Made by a program: the position numbers and the translations under genes | Assembly (NCBI GenBank): GCA_030248215.1 | Contig: JASANG010002114.1 | Location: forward strand, 32,887-96,886 | Direction: 5' to 3' | DNA from: Enoplolaimus lenunculus | Taxonomy: Eukaryota; Nematoda; Enoplea; Enoplida; Thoracostomopsidae | Length of the DNA stretch: 64,000 nucleotides | Notes under the pieces: model-generated | The model's database searches: none | What the model saw: the letters and a program-made list of their open reading frames with translations, nothing else | Told to the model about the DNA's origin: nothing | Shown: positions 1-12,157 of the stretch, piece after piece | Layout of the letters: every line of letters starts with the position of its first letter | Numbering within the stretch: position 1 is the stretch's first letter

Positions 1-302
1 ATATTACGTATCCGGCCATACTTTAGTCCGTCCAAACCCAAGCAATCTTCAGAGATTTGAGTATGCACGACAGCTCGCCTGCGACAACAAGCCGCCCGAA
101 ATATACGCAAACCTAAAACCTAAGCATTATCTTAAGCCTTAGTCTAAGCCTTGGCCAAATATTGGGCAACAATTGTCCGATCTAATGAAATATCGGGTTG
201 CGAAATGAAGGTCATCGAGTTGTGCGCTTAATCTGAGTGTCTTGCGAGATAATGAAATGCATTTCCGTTAAAAACTGCAGTCATCTTCAGTTTTGTTTAC
301 GT
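1..302. other. Window edge, no gene seen
   Basis: Nothing coding is recognised. Bases ~115-155 hold a degenerate AAGCCTTAG-type tract like those seen elsewhere. No clear polyadenylation signal for the minus-strand gene is visible. Confidence 0.4.
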
Positions 303-466
303 TCAACCAGACTGCTGCGGTACATCTGAAACAAGCGACGCGTCATCTGATTGCACTGATGCCAGATCACGTGCGGCGCATGTGAATAAATAATCAACAG
401 TCCACGGTACATTTTCGTCACGAACGTCCGATTCTGCAGATAAATGCCGCAGCAACAAACTGAGAT
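303..466 (-). CDS. Possible last exon 14
   Basis: The acceptor gtttatag|AT opens a frame of 53 residues containing LSLLLRHLSAESDVRDENV and ending SDVPQQSG before TGA at 303. Phase-1 entry fits the other downstream exons, but the matching donor in 2430-2821 (a|gtgtcg or a|gttgcc) is weak. A second frame is also open across this piece. It is a tentative terminal exon. Confidence 0.35.
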
Positions 467-899
467 CTATAAACACAAAAAAATGTTTCAAAAAATTTAA
501 ACACCGACAAACAAAATTGTTGACGCTGTTGTTGCAATAAATTCTTTAATTCACGTATAATTTTCAGTTGAAACTAATACTTCAAGCTACGTCTTTGTTT
601 TCAAAATTTCAACAGAAATCAGGGCTCCTGTACATTTTTACCGGCGTTTAAGGTTAAGGCTTATGCAAACACTAAAGAAAAAATTCAGGCTTCCTGTACC
701 AAAGCCTAAGTGTACCTAATTATGGAGCGAAAGTTAATAAGAAGCGAGACCTGACCATGCAACTTTCTTTTCACTGGTAAACAGACACTTTTCCTCGGAT
801 TTAAAAATGAAAAGTACCGCACTGGTCGCAAACAGTGGCGGATCTTGCGGGTGGACTAAAAGATGTATGCTCCAACCAGCCCTACCGTGCTTAAAGTTT

Positions 900-1290
900 G
901 GAAATTAGGATATTCGGAAATTGGGATATTACCCGGGAAATTGGGATGCTGTGAAATTGGGTTACTACCCGGGAAATTGGGATTTTAGGAAATTTGGATT
1001 CTGTCGGGAAATTGCGATTTTCGGCGCAACCTTTTTCGCTTGCAATTTCCCGGGAAATATCCCAATTTCCAAAAATCATGAGCGAAAAGGATTGCGCACG
1101 AAACAGCAATTACCCGGCAGAATCCTTATTTCCATAAATTCCAATGTACAAGGTAATATCCCAATTTCCCAAAATCCCCGCGCACGAAACAGCAATTACC
1201 CGGCAGAATCCTTATTTCCATAAATTCCAATGTACAAGGTAATATCCCAATTTCCCAAAATCTCAATATCCCGGGAAATATCCGGGGATT
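900..1290. repeat. Palindromic GGGAAATTGGGAT repeat with an 86-bp tandem duplication
   Basis: The left part carries several direct GGGAAATTGGGAT motifs and the right part their reverse complements (ATCCCAATTTCC), so the whole can fold back. Within the right arm a segment starting GCGCACGAAACAGC at 1094 is repeated almost exactly from 1180, a period of 86 bases. It lies in the intron before the possible last exon. It is probably a fold-back MITE; its ends were not defined. Confidence 0.6.
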
Positions 1291-1644
1291 TTGGGAGGGA
1301 CTTCTTCAGTACATTGTCCGAACTATTAAACCATGTAAAGATAAAGGGCGGACCGCTTTTCCGCGGAACACTGTTTTGTTGTAGAAAAAGCAAAACTGCT
1401 GTAAAACACACCGATTTCATTATTAATGGTCGAAAATGCAGCATGCTTCATCAATTTGTTGTCCAAATCGCGATAACTTCTATCAATCCGGTTAACTGTC
1501 ATACTTGGAGCTTTAGCCACTTCAGAACCAAACTCGTTTCCTGTCATCTAAATAAAAATCACTGGCTCTTGTATATACACGTTTTCCCCACGTTTAACCC
1601 TTTCTCACATGAATATTTTCTATTTCCCCTGAGACCTACTTTTA

Positions 1645-1715
1645 TGCTAGGACTCGAACTCCAGTGACTGGAGTGGGTGGCGTATACCATCACCACTCAG
1701 CTATAGAAGCTTGAC
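1645..1715 (-). repeat. tRNA-like (tRNA-derived SINE head or tRNA relic)
   Basis: On the minus strand TAGCTGAGTGGTGA resembles a pol III A box, and GAGTTCGAGTCC, about 30 bases further on, resembles a B box. The T arm does not pair properly and no convincing anticodon stem is present, so this is not called as a functional tRNA. A tRNA-derived SINE or a degenerate tRNA copy is the likely source. Confidence 0.4.
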
Positions 1716-2429
1716 GCTCGAGCCCGAGGGGGCTCTCACGTCTTGTGGTGATTTAGTACTATGTATACGTGTTGCAATTGTTAAACACGGTGCGATATAT
1801 ACTATTTAACGTATATACACTGCGCTGAGTTGCCTACAGGCAACTCAATGTGAGAGGGGGTTAAAGTTACCTAACGCTAAAGCTTAGGTTTGGGTAAGCC
1901 TTTTCCAAAACCTAAGTCTAATGCACCGGAAGCCTTATTCTGAGCCTAATACTAAGTCTGAGGGGAAAGTGCGCAAAATCTATGCCAAATTACATTTTGT
2001 GGTGCGTGCGAATGGTCAAATAAATTCCTAGTTTCTTTCATAGTAGTTTTGTAAATAAATTAGTAATATTTCGTAATGAATTACAGTTGCTTGCTTTTTA
2101 CCATGTTAGCAACTAACTACTCCTTCGATGCTTTTCGGCATGACCGTAAGATCACTCATTTTGCGAAACGTTCCAACTTAGATAACCAGGTGGCATTAAC
2201 CATCTTATGCTGGCAATTTGTTAATTTCACTGTTATGATTAAACTTTGCTGGGGGCAAAATGGTCCGTGTCAATGGGTGTACACAACAGGAATTGCACGC
2301 TTGCATCGATCAATCATTGGCCACTTCCTTCAGATTCTGCTCTGCTACCGGTAAATTGAAGTAGGTGATTTTTGGCCAAACCCGGAATATTAGCTTCTTC
2401 AGCTGTCCCAGCAATTCGGCGCCCGTCGA

Positions 2430-2821
2430 CTAAATCCACCGGCAACTTGCAATCCGAAATCTCGTCAACTCGACACTTAGTTGCCCGTTATCATGCTTAT
2501 GTTTAGGCTTACATTTATGTTTACGCTTAGGCATTTTTCCGGCGACAAGCTGCCTGAAATACGAATGGTCGTTGCTTACGTCTTCAATATGTGGAATGTC
2601 ACCGGAATCTTCGCTATCCATCCGTGTATCGGTTAATTCAATCATATTTGACGTGTCGCCGGCAGAATCGTGACCTTTCCTGCCAGACGCTGTCGGTGGA
2701 CGTATACCGCGTTTAAGTAACGATCCAATGCTGCCTTTCCGGCCTTTGTTTCCGCCCACAGACGCTGCTGCAGGTCCTTGCACGGGCGCTCGATCCAAAA
2801 TATCACCTTCACCCCAACCTC
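2430..2821 (-). CDS. Probable downstream exon 13
   Basis: The acceptor caaatttcacag|GA continues the frame from 3985-4374 exactly. The product is Gly/Arg/Lys-rich (VGGNKGRKGSIGSLLKRG), then acidic (DTRMDSEDSGDIPHIED), then has a Lys/His cluster (KMPKRKHKCKPKHKHD). The frame ends in TAG at 2430. It may instead splice from a GT before that stop to 303-466. The LLKRG and FLKRP motifs recur in exons 11-13, hinting at an internal repeat of a short basic motif. Confidence 0.55.
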
Positions 2822-2899
2822 CTGTGAAATTTGAGTTAAACTTTTACAAAATGCATGAACTGGCAGGTTCATTTTTGGACCCATGTAAAAATCTCGGGC

Positions 2900-3400
2900 G
2901 GAACGTTGTTCTGTGTGACTGCAATAGAGTATTAAGCTTAATGCCCTTGACTATTTTTTTACTTAGGCTTAGACTTAGGTACTTTCTAAAAGCTTAAACA
3001 AACTTGATTTAAGCTTAAGGTAATCCAGCAGTATCAAACCAACTTTCTAGATTAACTAAACTAACAGGTCGGTTTAAGCTTAGAATCATTTAAACTCTTA
3101 CATATTTTCAGTTTAAGCTAAACTTAACAAACTCTTAGATACACGTAATCTCTGGGCTGCACTTGTTGTTTAACCTAAAAATAAGTTTACTTAAACTCGT
3201 GTTAAACTTAAAAAGTTAGTTTAAGTACAACTTAAAATTTTAGCTTAGTTAGTCCGCCCAGCCATTTAAGTTTTAGTAAAACTAATATTAAAGATCACTT
3301 AAGCTACAGTTTAAGTTTAAGTTTTTACAGAGTATAAGCTCATTCTTACGGTTAGCCTTATACTTTACGCTTAGGCTTAAACTCAGGAATATGCTTATAC
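2900..3400. repeat. AAGCTTAAG / TTAGGC-like low-complexity tract
   Basis: Intronic sequence rich in variants of CTTAGGCTTAGACTTAGG and TTTAAGCTTAAG. Similar tracts occur near 6200, 7740, 43350, 46950 and 50730. The unit resembles TTAGGC, the nematode telomere repeat, but is degenerate and interstitial. Confidence 0.5.
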
Positions 3401-3984
3401 TAGTGTAACGGCCTTGTTCTATACATAGGCTCATTTTTGTATTAAAACAATATGTTTCGAATCCCGGTATTAAACACGAATGGGCTGATTATAACTATTC
3501 ACAAATAAAAAATTACATATCGAGAAGTATTTTTCATGATCAGATTTACCAGACTCAAGAACTCTGGTTGATACGTAAAGTCACTGCATATTATTATACT
3601 AAAACGTGGATTTGTTCACCATATTTACGTAAGCATTTTGTTGTATTACAACCAGCACCATTCAGCAATAGTTTGATGTTTGCAAACTCAATTTGCGGTC
3701 ATGTGTGCAACATACACTGCAGTCCGAACCGGAATATCTAAGCGTATGTCTCACAGTGTCTCTAGAAAGCTAAACATCCCTGCCTCTTTCTTGGTTGCAG
3801 GCCAAGGGCGTAGCCAGGATTTCAGTTTAAGAGTGTATCACTTTAACGATAAGGACGTTTTGTGACTGTCAGACGCAAGAGGGTTATTGTAAAGTCTGTT
3901 AAAACGGCTTTCTCCTGTTTTTTCAGGAATTTCATACGGAGTACATTGCACGATCTACGTTCTTACAGAGTGGTTAACTCATAC

Positions 3985-4374
3985 CGACGCGTTTCCCAGC
4001 GGTTGGCTTTGATCGAGCTGGATTAATTTCATCATCATCTGTTGAATTATCGATTTCGTTCAATCGCGGATCATCACTACTTAACTCGCTTGACTTGCTT
4101 TCGCTTCGTTTTCGCTGATTTGTATTGCTGCTGTTTTGTTGACGTTTTGACGCTGCAACGCTATTTGAAGTCACACTGCCGCCGGATTTTGACTTGTGAG
4201 AAACTTCACTCAGCGGCATTGACGTACCGCTTGATGTTGTGGTTGTTGGTTTTTCAGTTTTGGCTCCTCCAGACTGGTTTGATTCAGATTCGGATTTTTG
4301 TTGCGACTCGCTGCCACGTTCTCGACTACCAGACCGACTTGAAGGACGTTTCAAAAATGAGCTCAGAGGCCGAT
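3985..4374 (-). CDS. Probable downstream exon 12 (Ser/Arg-rich)
   Basis: A 390-base exon, acceptor attattttcag|AT and donor GTCG|gtatga, phase 1 at both ends. The product is Ser-rich with Arg-Ser pairs (SSRSGSRERGSESQQKSES), Lys patches (KRQQ, RKRSESKSSE) and an acidic end (DNSTDDDEINP). This is typical of a disordered nuclear protein tail. No domain is recognised. It is in phase with its neighbours at 5185-5283 and 2430-2821. Confidence 0.6.
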
Positions 4375-4742
4375 CTGAAAATAATGCCTAGGTTGGTAAA
4401 GCACAGTCCGATTTGGGGCCCTCGATCTTTCGTGAGCATCAGTCAGAATGACGCAACGAACTATGCATGGATTCCTTAGCTTACAGGACTTCCATGGTTT
4501 ACGCGGGCGCCTGGTGAGATGTAGCCTGGGACCTTAGCGCAAAGTTTCGCGATCGAGGTTTGGATTTTAAAAGCATGGGCCATAGGGTCTCAGCTCCCCC
4601 TCTCGGAAGAATTTTGCTCCCATCTCCCAGAAAATTTTCACACTGACTTCTAAATTACCGTACACTCTTGTATGCCCCTCCTGAAATACGTTTAACCCCC
4701 AGCAACGTGAGCTCGCTACTAGCCTGCATTAGGATTTATTGC

Positions 4743-4953
4743 AAGGGTAGCGCTAGATTTTTGATGACGTTCGTCGGCCGTACGGCGCGGTCCGTCATCG
4801 TTCATCACCCGTACGACGCCATTCGTCACCGTGCGTCACGGTGCGATATCGTACACGAATCACTCAAGTACCATACCGTATGGCGATGGATGGCAACGCA
4901 CGGCGCCGTACGGGTGACGGACGGCGCCGTACGACAAGTATTGCGCAACCCTA
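4743..4953. mobile_element. Short TIR element with CGGCGCCGTACG arms
   Basis: The left end AAGGGTAGCGCTAGATTT and right end AAGTATTGCGCAACCCT are imperfect inverted repeats. The inside has inverted GTACGGCGC / GCGCCGTAC arms and GGTGACGGACGGCGCCGTAC units. It is the same family as 25171-25256 and the right end of the array at 33190-33426. Confidence 0.5.
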
Positions 4954-5184
4954 ACGCTAACAAAAGTACTTATTTATTACCCCAGCCTACACAAATTTTG
5001 GAGGATATCATTATACTCTGCAGTCGCCTACTACAAGACCCTGCTTCTTGAGCATTCGAGTTCTGAATAGATATTGCAGCAGTATATCAAGTTCAAAAAC
5101 TACCTTCAAATTGAACATGTTGCAAAATTGACCATTCGTTGCTATTTTTAAGTATACGTCGCAATTCAAATTAAGCAATCTTAC

Positions 5185-5283
5185 TTTTCTTGAACGATCC
5201 CTTAAGCAAACCTCCTGAACTTTTAGTCGACTCGATTTGGACTTTGGATTGTGAATTATCTTGTGCATCTTCATTATCAGTAT
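5185..5283 (-). CDS. Probable downstream exon 11 of the Ski/Sno gene
   Basis: A 99-base exon, acceptor gctttccag|AT and donor AAAA|gtaaga, entering and leaving in phase 1. It encodes an acidic then basic peptide (TDNEDAQDNSQSKVQIES, then GGLLKGSFKK). Joining it to 3985-4374 keeps the frame and makes an Asn at the junction. Both splice signals are strong. That it belongs to the Ski/Sno gene, and not to a separate minus-strand gene, is inferred from strand, order and composition. Confidence 0.55.
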
Positions 5284-7818
5284 CTGGAAAGCGAACATTT
5301 CAAATGTAACACTAGCATAGTGACCGTTGAAACCCTAGTTTACGGTTTCAAACAGTTTCTGCTGATCAACGCAAGACGACCGGGGGGCAAAAAACTCATT
5401 AATAGAGCATGTGCAGCAGAAAGCATAGGGCTTTCGTTTAAGTTTAAGTTTCGGATATGATTTGGTACATGAGCGTACCAAGATGTTCGGAAACGGAATG
5501 GGTTACGTTCCATAACAATTTCGAAGGGGGTTTGTTGGAAACTTTTTTACTTTCGCTCACGACTGAAATATAGGGATAAAACTTTTCAGTTCTTTACAAG
5601 TGTAGTACTCATTCACTTTAATATGAGCATTTTAACGCGTTCTATAATAGAACGTGTTCAGCAAAGATTGAACCTCTGACAAGTACTAGGAACCCCAAGC
5701 AGGATAGGTGCTACAGCTCCCAAGCCTATATCCCCACACTGAGCGGCTCTCATACTAAACCGTAAAAAACGCTGTGCGGGGGCTCCGGGGCTTCTGATGC
5801 GACAGCTACCATGAGAAGCCAATGAAATAAAAAATTTTCTGGTTTCAGGTTAAATTTAAATTCTATGTAGATGATACGGGTCCGGTTTCATGCTTTGAAT
5901 GTTTAAAACAGACAGTAACATCTAAAAAACTAATGCCGCTAGCTGAGTGAGCTCAGAAGTAACTCCAATGTATCGGCACAAAGAAATAAATCTAATATCT
6001 GGGCACAACCGGAGAATTAACCCCTGCTTCAGGTCCAGATACGGCAAATATTTGCCGACGGTTTTGAAAAATTGGGTAAGTTAAATTTATTACATTTTTG
6101 TAAAAACTGAGCCATTTGGTGACTGTAAACTTGAGATCAGGGGTGGAACGTTTTTCGGCGGGACAGCGATAGCGAATTAAAGCTTAAGCTTCAGACTATT
6201 TTTTTGCTCAGGCTTAGGCTTAGGTTTAGGTATAAGGAAGTTCATTCCTACACTTAGATTAGATTTAGCCTTAGGAATATGCTTATACTACTGTTTATGG
6301 CCCTGCTCAATACATTGCTCAAACTACTCAACAAAGAACCTAAAAAATTGCAACGCCTAGAATACAGCGGCCAATTAAAAATATCAACCTGCATCGGTGG
6401 CAGTATCTTTCATTGCTGGCTTTTTCCCGTTGTGCTTTGCCGTTAACTTTGACCCAAGCTGTAGACGTCTGGTTCCTGTTTTTGGTCTGAGCGACATAAT
6501 ATGAAATCCTTGGCAGAAGCTGTATATTATTGCTTCTAAACATGCATTATAGAAGTATATTACTTCATATAATACAGGTGGTTCCCGCAGCAGAACTCAT
6601 TTGCTACTTCAAAAGCTGCCTGGAAATTACCGTTAGCACAACTACTGTTCAACGCTGATTTCAGCTGAAACAAACGTTGATTAGAATAAAACATTGCGAG
6701 GCATTATTTTGAGTAAATTCGATAACACTCTCGATCCGTATATGTAGCGGATGTTAAAACAGTATTTTTAAACCGGTGGGAAAAAGTCGTCACAAGGTCT
6801 TTTCTATTATTAATCTCCTATGTGTACTGGCTAGAATATTTGGCATCAGACATACATTCCTTGTTGCCAATAATTCCCAATACTTGCAGTATAGATTGCA
6901 AGGGTCTAAGGATTTGTCAAACGGCACGGCACAACCGGAGGTCGGCCTCCGACTCCGGTCCGGAGGTTCCGGTAATTTTGTTAGTGAAACTTTGCAACGA
7001 TTTTACAACATTTATTTGTTTGACAAGTTTAGTTTTAAGTTTTGGCACAATTTTGAGGAAAGAATTGCAGAGATTTCGTAAATAAATAAGCGCAAACCAA
7101 ACGATTTAATAACACATAACAGATATTTGCTAAAATCAACAAAAGAAACATCATTTTAACTACTAACCTCACTTCCGGCTTCACCTCCGGCTCCGGCTAC
7201 GGTAAGGTTTGTTGACCTCAGGCTCCGGCTCCGGTATTTTTCACCTTTTCACCTGCGGTGGCACCACAGTTGTTAGGACACGATGAGGCTGGGACAAACG
7301 GCGTTGTCGTAAACAACAGTACTTAACACGTTCCTGTATTGAGATAACGCGCGCGCCATGTTGAATATAAGGGCCTGAATAGTGCCTACTAAGCCTAAAC
7401 ATAAATCTAAGCTGAAGCCCAAACATGAAAGGAAGCACGAGCCAAATAGTAAAGCCTGAGCCTAAACTTCCTCTTGGTCTCCTAGGCTTCGTGTTTACCA
7501 ATGGCAGGCCCCTTAATCAAGAGGGAACAGCGCAACAAAAGGTATCTCATGTTGAAACGTCTATTCCAATGATGCAGATTATTTCCATGACAACACATGA
7601 TCTATCCTAAAACATTTTACATACGTGCCGCGCTAACTGAGTAATGACGGTCAACTTTCTTGACATGGTCTCTGTTGCTAAACAACATTGTAAGCTTTTA
7701 AAAATTTTATCTTAACTCAACCATCATGCATGATTATTCTTAGGCTTAGGCTTAAGCTTAGGAATATGCTTATACTATTGTAACGGCCCTATTCTATACA
7801 TTGGACGAGAATTTTTAG
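5284..7818. other. Intron sequence with degenerate repeats
   Basis: Apart from the weak candidate exon at 6389-6475, I see no gene. Bases 6130-6290 hold a copy of a TIR family (GATCAGGGGTGGAACG) followed by a TTAGGC-like tract. Bases 6930-7250 hold CCGGCTCCGG-rich fragments related to the CCGGAACCGG MITEs. Bases 7735-7775 hold another TTAGGC-like tract. Confidence 0.4.
6389..6475 (-). CDS. Candidate extra exon in the 5.3-12.1 kb intron
   Basis: An 87-base open segment bounded by aaaaacag|GA and GCAG|gttgat, phase 1 in and out, hence compatible with neighbours at 5185-5283 and 12158. It encodes a basic, linker-like peptide containing KLTAKHNGKKPAMKDTATD. The donor gttgat is weak and no conservation can be judged, so this is only a candidate and may be chance. 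Confidence 0.25.
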
Positions 7819-9204
7819 CCCATGTTACTTTCAGGGGCGTCCCATTTTCCCGCGGGAGAGCGATAGTGCCAGAGAGCAGCATTTGCTATTCCTGTTTGTG
7901 CATACTGTACTGACCGAATAAAAGAGGAGACTGATATTTATTTGGCCTCTCCAGAGCGTACCCCCCTTGTTATTCGGTTTCGGACTATTATTTATTTTTA
8001 ACCCACGCTCAGCCACCCTTCGTTAAATATATATCCGGTAGTGCAACTATCTGTTGAAAAAACGTTTACTTGTCTTGTGTCAATAGCTTCAGCGATCATG
8101 CAAGGTTATATTTTTAGGAATGTACTTTCAAAATTTAAGTACGCTTTAAAATTTCGAACTCATTACCCATTTGCCCGAAACAAAACTGTCCCGTTTTCCA
8201 GTTGGCCCAGCGAAAAAATGCAAAATTGCACCTGTCCCGTCTTCCCATTTGCCCGAAACAGGCCTGATCCACCTTTCCGTTTCACAGCGAAAATTTGCAG
8301 TTGCCCCGTTTTCTCATTTGTCCGAAACAAACCTCTCCCATTTTGCCAGCGAAAACTTGCAGCTGTCCTGTTTTCCCGTTTGCCAGAAATTAGCCTGATC
8401 CATTTTCCCGTTTTTACAGCGACAATTTGCACCTGTCCCGTTTTCTCATTTGTCTGAAGCAAACCTCTCCCGTTTTGGCTGCGAAAACTTACAGCTGTTC
8501 TGTTTTCCAGTTTGCCCGAAATTAGCCTGTCCCGTTTTCCTAGCGAAAATTTGCAGCTGTCCCGTTTTCCCATTTGCCTAAACAAACCTGTCCCGTTATC
8601 ACAGTGAAAAATAGCACCGGAACCGTTTTTCAATTTACCCTAAACAGGCCTTCCCATTGTATCGTTTTTTCCAGCGAAAATTTGCAGTCGTCCCGTTTTT
8701 CCATTTCCCCGAAATATTTAAATGTCCCGTTTTCCCATTTGCCGGAAACAAACTTGTCCCGTTTTCCCAGCGAAATATGGCAGCTGTCCCTTTTTCCCAT
8801 TTGCCCGAAACAAAACTGTCCCGTTTTCCCGTTTGCCGGAAACAAACCTGTCCCGTTTTCCCAGTGAGATATGGCAGCTGTCCTTTTCCCATTTGCCCGA
8901 AACAAAACTGTCCCGTTTGCCGGAAACAAACCTGTCCCGTTTTCCCAGCGAAATATGACAGCTGTTCCGGTTTCCCGTTTGCCCGATACAAAACTGTCCC
9001 GTTGTTCGGTTGACCCAAAACAGGTCTGACCCATTTTCCCAGCGAAAATTGGCAGCTGTTCCGCTTCACCATTGGCCCGAAACAAGGCTGTCCCATTTTC
9101 CTATCTGCTCGTAAATGCATTCAGCATTTATATGAATTTGCCCCGATTTACACTCCTGTGTCTTGCTGTCCCACGTAAAAACGGGACGCCCTAAAACAAC
9201 ATTT
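7819..9204. mobile_element. TIR element carrying a CCCGTTTTCCC subterminal array
   Basis: The left end (CCCATGTTACTTTCAGGGGC, then GTCCCATTTTCCCGCGGG) and the right end (ACGGGACGCCCTAAAACAAC) are imperfect inverted repeats, related to the element at 50643-50827. Between them (8160-9110) lies a degenerate direct array with a period of roughly 60 bases, in which GTCCCGTTTTCC and CATTTGCCCGAAACAAA recur more than a dozen times. The array unit matches the element's own subterminal sequence. The many long frames here on both strands are products of the array. Confidence 0.6.
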
Positions 9205-12157
9205 TTTATACTTCATTAAACCGTTTTTCGTATCCGTTATTTTGATCACTATCCGTTTCCGTTATTTTATAACTGTTTATAGCTCGACGCCAAATGAATA
9301 GCTGTATGCCTTTGTGTTTGCAGGAAAATAAAACATGTTTCAAAATTGAAACTATTATTATTATCAGTTTACAACCTGCCAGTTTTCTCGATCGTAACGC
9401 TTCTGTATCAACAAAGTATACGCCGATCTAAAAAGTTTGCCATAACAGAATGTAAACGGAATCAATATACAGAAAATGAAACCTACAGACACAAAACTTG
9501 AACTCCGTGGAGAATTATGCTTGAATTTTACCACAGGAAATTATTTTGTTTTTTCAGCATATTCTTAAGCCTAAGCTAAGCAAAAAATAGCCTAAATCTT
9601 ACTCTTTTCTAATTCCACAGAAAAACGTTCCGTCCCTGATCTTTACATGGGCAATTTTTCTAATAACTATTAGCTATTAACTCAGCGACAATGTAACTTA
9701 ACTACACAATTTACTCAAAAAGTAGCAACAAAGTTAAGATAGAATATGTATACATGTGCAAAGGATCATGTTACGATTAAGACAGTTATTTTAGCGTTTT
9801 GGTATGAACGGAGACGGCAAATTTTAAAGCCTAAATATCTGAGCTGGCATTTTGCCTGAAATCGTAACAAGAGCAGTCTAAGCAAAGAAATCCATCAGGC
9901 AGGGTTCACGTTGTAACTGACGCAGTCCGGAACAGCTTTTGTCTCTGCTACAATTGCGGGAAACATTTTGTCTGCACTTTAATTCGCTGTGAAAATCATA
10001 AATTTGAGTTTTCTGCTACCCTCATGAGACAGTCACCTTTTGTACTGTAATATGATATTCTACAGTCAGCGAGTATCACATTGATGTTTCCAACTGTCTG
10101 CATACCTGATAACCAATTGAAATTTGAATTTCTTGTTTAGAAATATAATTAAAGAAAATTTCCATCAAATACGAAAACGCCTGAGCTAATTCAGCATTTG
10201 AAATCATACACTACTTCGCTTTCAACTTTATGACTGCCAGCAAACTACACTGTCTTGTTTTATATCATGTGATGGACAATACACGTTCCGGGGTGCCCCA
10301 GTTATAACGTGAACTCTACACACAAACACACCAAAGTTACACAGTTCAACACGATTACGGCAGAAAATGTACTTTTGTGGTTATCCACCTCGCATGAGTT
10401 TAATTTATAATTTCTCGCAACCACCTTCACATACTCCCATTAACACTAAACAAACTTCTGGCAAATGAAATTTGATTGGATAGCATTTTAAGCTATACGG
10501 TAATAGCAGTCCACGAATCATTATAAACCATAAAATACAAATCTCTGGATGGCCAAGTTTTCAATTCAACTACGACTTCGTCACAACTTCATCAAATCAA
10601 ATTACGTCGCTGTTATGTACTCAAACCACCGGTTGAACTTTTTGTAAATGTTTCAAAATTAACCGTAAAGGCGAGTCAAAAGAACGATGAAAAGTGACAT
10701 CATTTAGCTAAAATGGTAGCACAAAAACTATTTGCGATGGCACTTAATGCATTACCGGTTTCAACCCAGCAGAGTGTCACTGCGCTACTAAACATGGCAG
10801 CGAGCAGCATCAAAGGTGAGCGACTGTTTTTATATTTTATAACGGTTTCTTTATAATTTTCACCACTGCTCGCCAAGATTTCCAAATTCAACCATGAATA
10901 TAAACAGTCAAAATAGTTATGGCGTAAACGACTAACAACGAAGTATTTTCAGTGAGTTCGGCAAACAAAGAGCTTACTCTGTTGATATAAAGCCAACTTC
11001 TCTACCACAGTATTTCTTACTATCGACTAATTACGAAAACGGACGAAAAGACTATGAAATTCCGCTGAAAATGGGTTTCGCTTTTTTGGGTTTGAGAAAC
11101 CGTTTTATCGTTAAGGTAAAATGTTTCGACAAAAAAATAAAAATAAACATAAATTTTTGCAAACATCATATTGCACAACAATTAAAACAAAACAAGTTGA
11201 TTACATATTGTATATTGACAGCTCGCAATTATGGTACACCAATCCAAAATAGGGACCCCCGCTCATTACTTACCGAGTCATATCCGGGTCACTGCTACAG
11301 TAGCATACGTATACAATAACTTTACACTGAAGTTAGTCTAAAATGTACAAAAGTAGCAACTGACGTTGTCACAAATCACTAAAAATCTAACTTAAGTTGA
11401 AGTTTGAACCAATAAAATGTCTGTAATAACCCGACAGTATGACAGGCTGTAATTTTCAGGCAACAATTTGTTTACCACCAGAGTGCAAGCGGAATTCCGG
11501 TTCCGGCATTTTTTCACCTTACAGCTCCGGTTCCAGCAAAATTTTTACGGTAATTAAAAATTCTGCCATTAAATTTTGGTCAGTGGGGAAAATGAAAATG
11601 AAAATAAAATAGATTTCATTACTATAGTATATAAACCTTGACAATCACCAAAAATAAACAATCAATAGTAGATTTCGCTTCCGTGCATAATTAATTGAAA
11701 TGAATTTTTTGAGTGGTATGCATTTTTCACTTTCCGGATTTCCTCTAATATATTGCAGTCATTTCAACAATGACGCTAGCTTAAAAATAGATCAAAATAA
11801 ATAGCGGACCCGTCTAACGAGGGTCGAGCAGGCCAATGGCCCCAATCCAAATAAGAATCAAAACCAAATATCGTGCACGCCCCGCCCCCCGTAAGAAATT
11901 GCTGGATCTGCCACTGATCAAAATGGCATCTGTAAGCATGTGATAAATACAAAAATGATTATTTACAATACAACATGAACGATAAGACCCACAAAATATA
12001 GAATTTCTCTACTATAAGGGTAAAACTACATCCATACGTACACATACATATACATACATACATACAAATATCCACAAATCTTGCTTCAATGACGCCCACC
12101 ATACTCCCGTTTCCTCAGTGTCAACTTCGGTCAGTCTAACCGTTTGATTCCATTAGA
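9205..12157. other. Intron or 3' flank, no firm gene
   Basis: AT-rich sequence. A tract at 9560-9660 resembles the GGAACG TIR family. On the plus strand 10713-10815 has an ATG frame ending at a good donor (see findings). Bases 11478-11760 hold a truncated CCGGTTCCGG MITE. Bases 12035-12068 are a (TACA)n-type microsatellite. Confidence 0.4.

Noticed and set aside
1645-1715. Functional tRNA gene
   Set aside because: The T stem does not pair, no clear anticodon arm is present, and the 5' and 3' ends do not form an acceptor stem.
8163-9120. Long overlapping frames on both strands with repeated GKRDS / FPICPKQ motifs
   Set aside because: All arise from the CCCGTTTTCCC tandem array; the same sequence is open in several frames on both strands.
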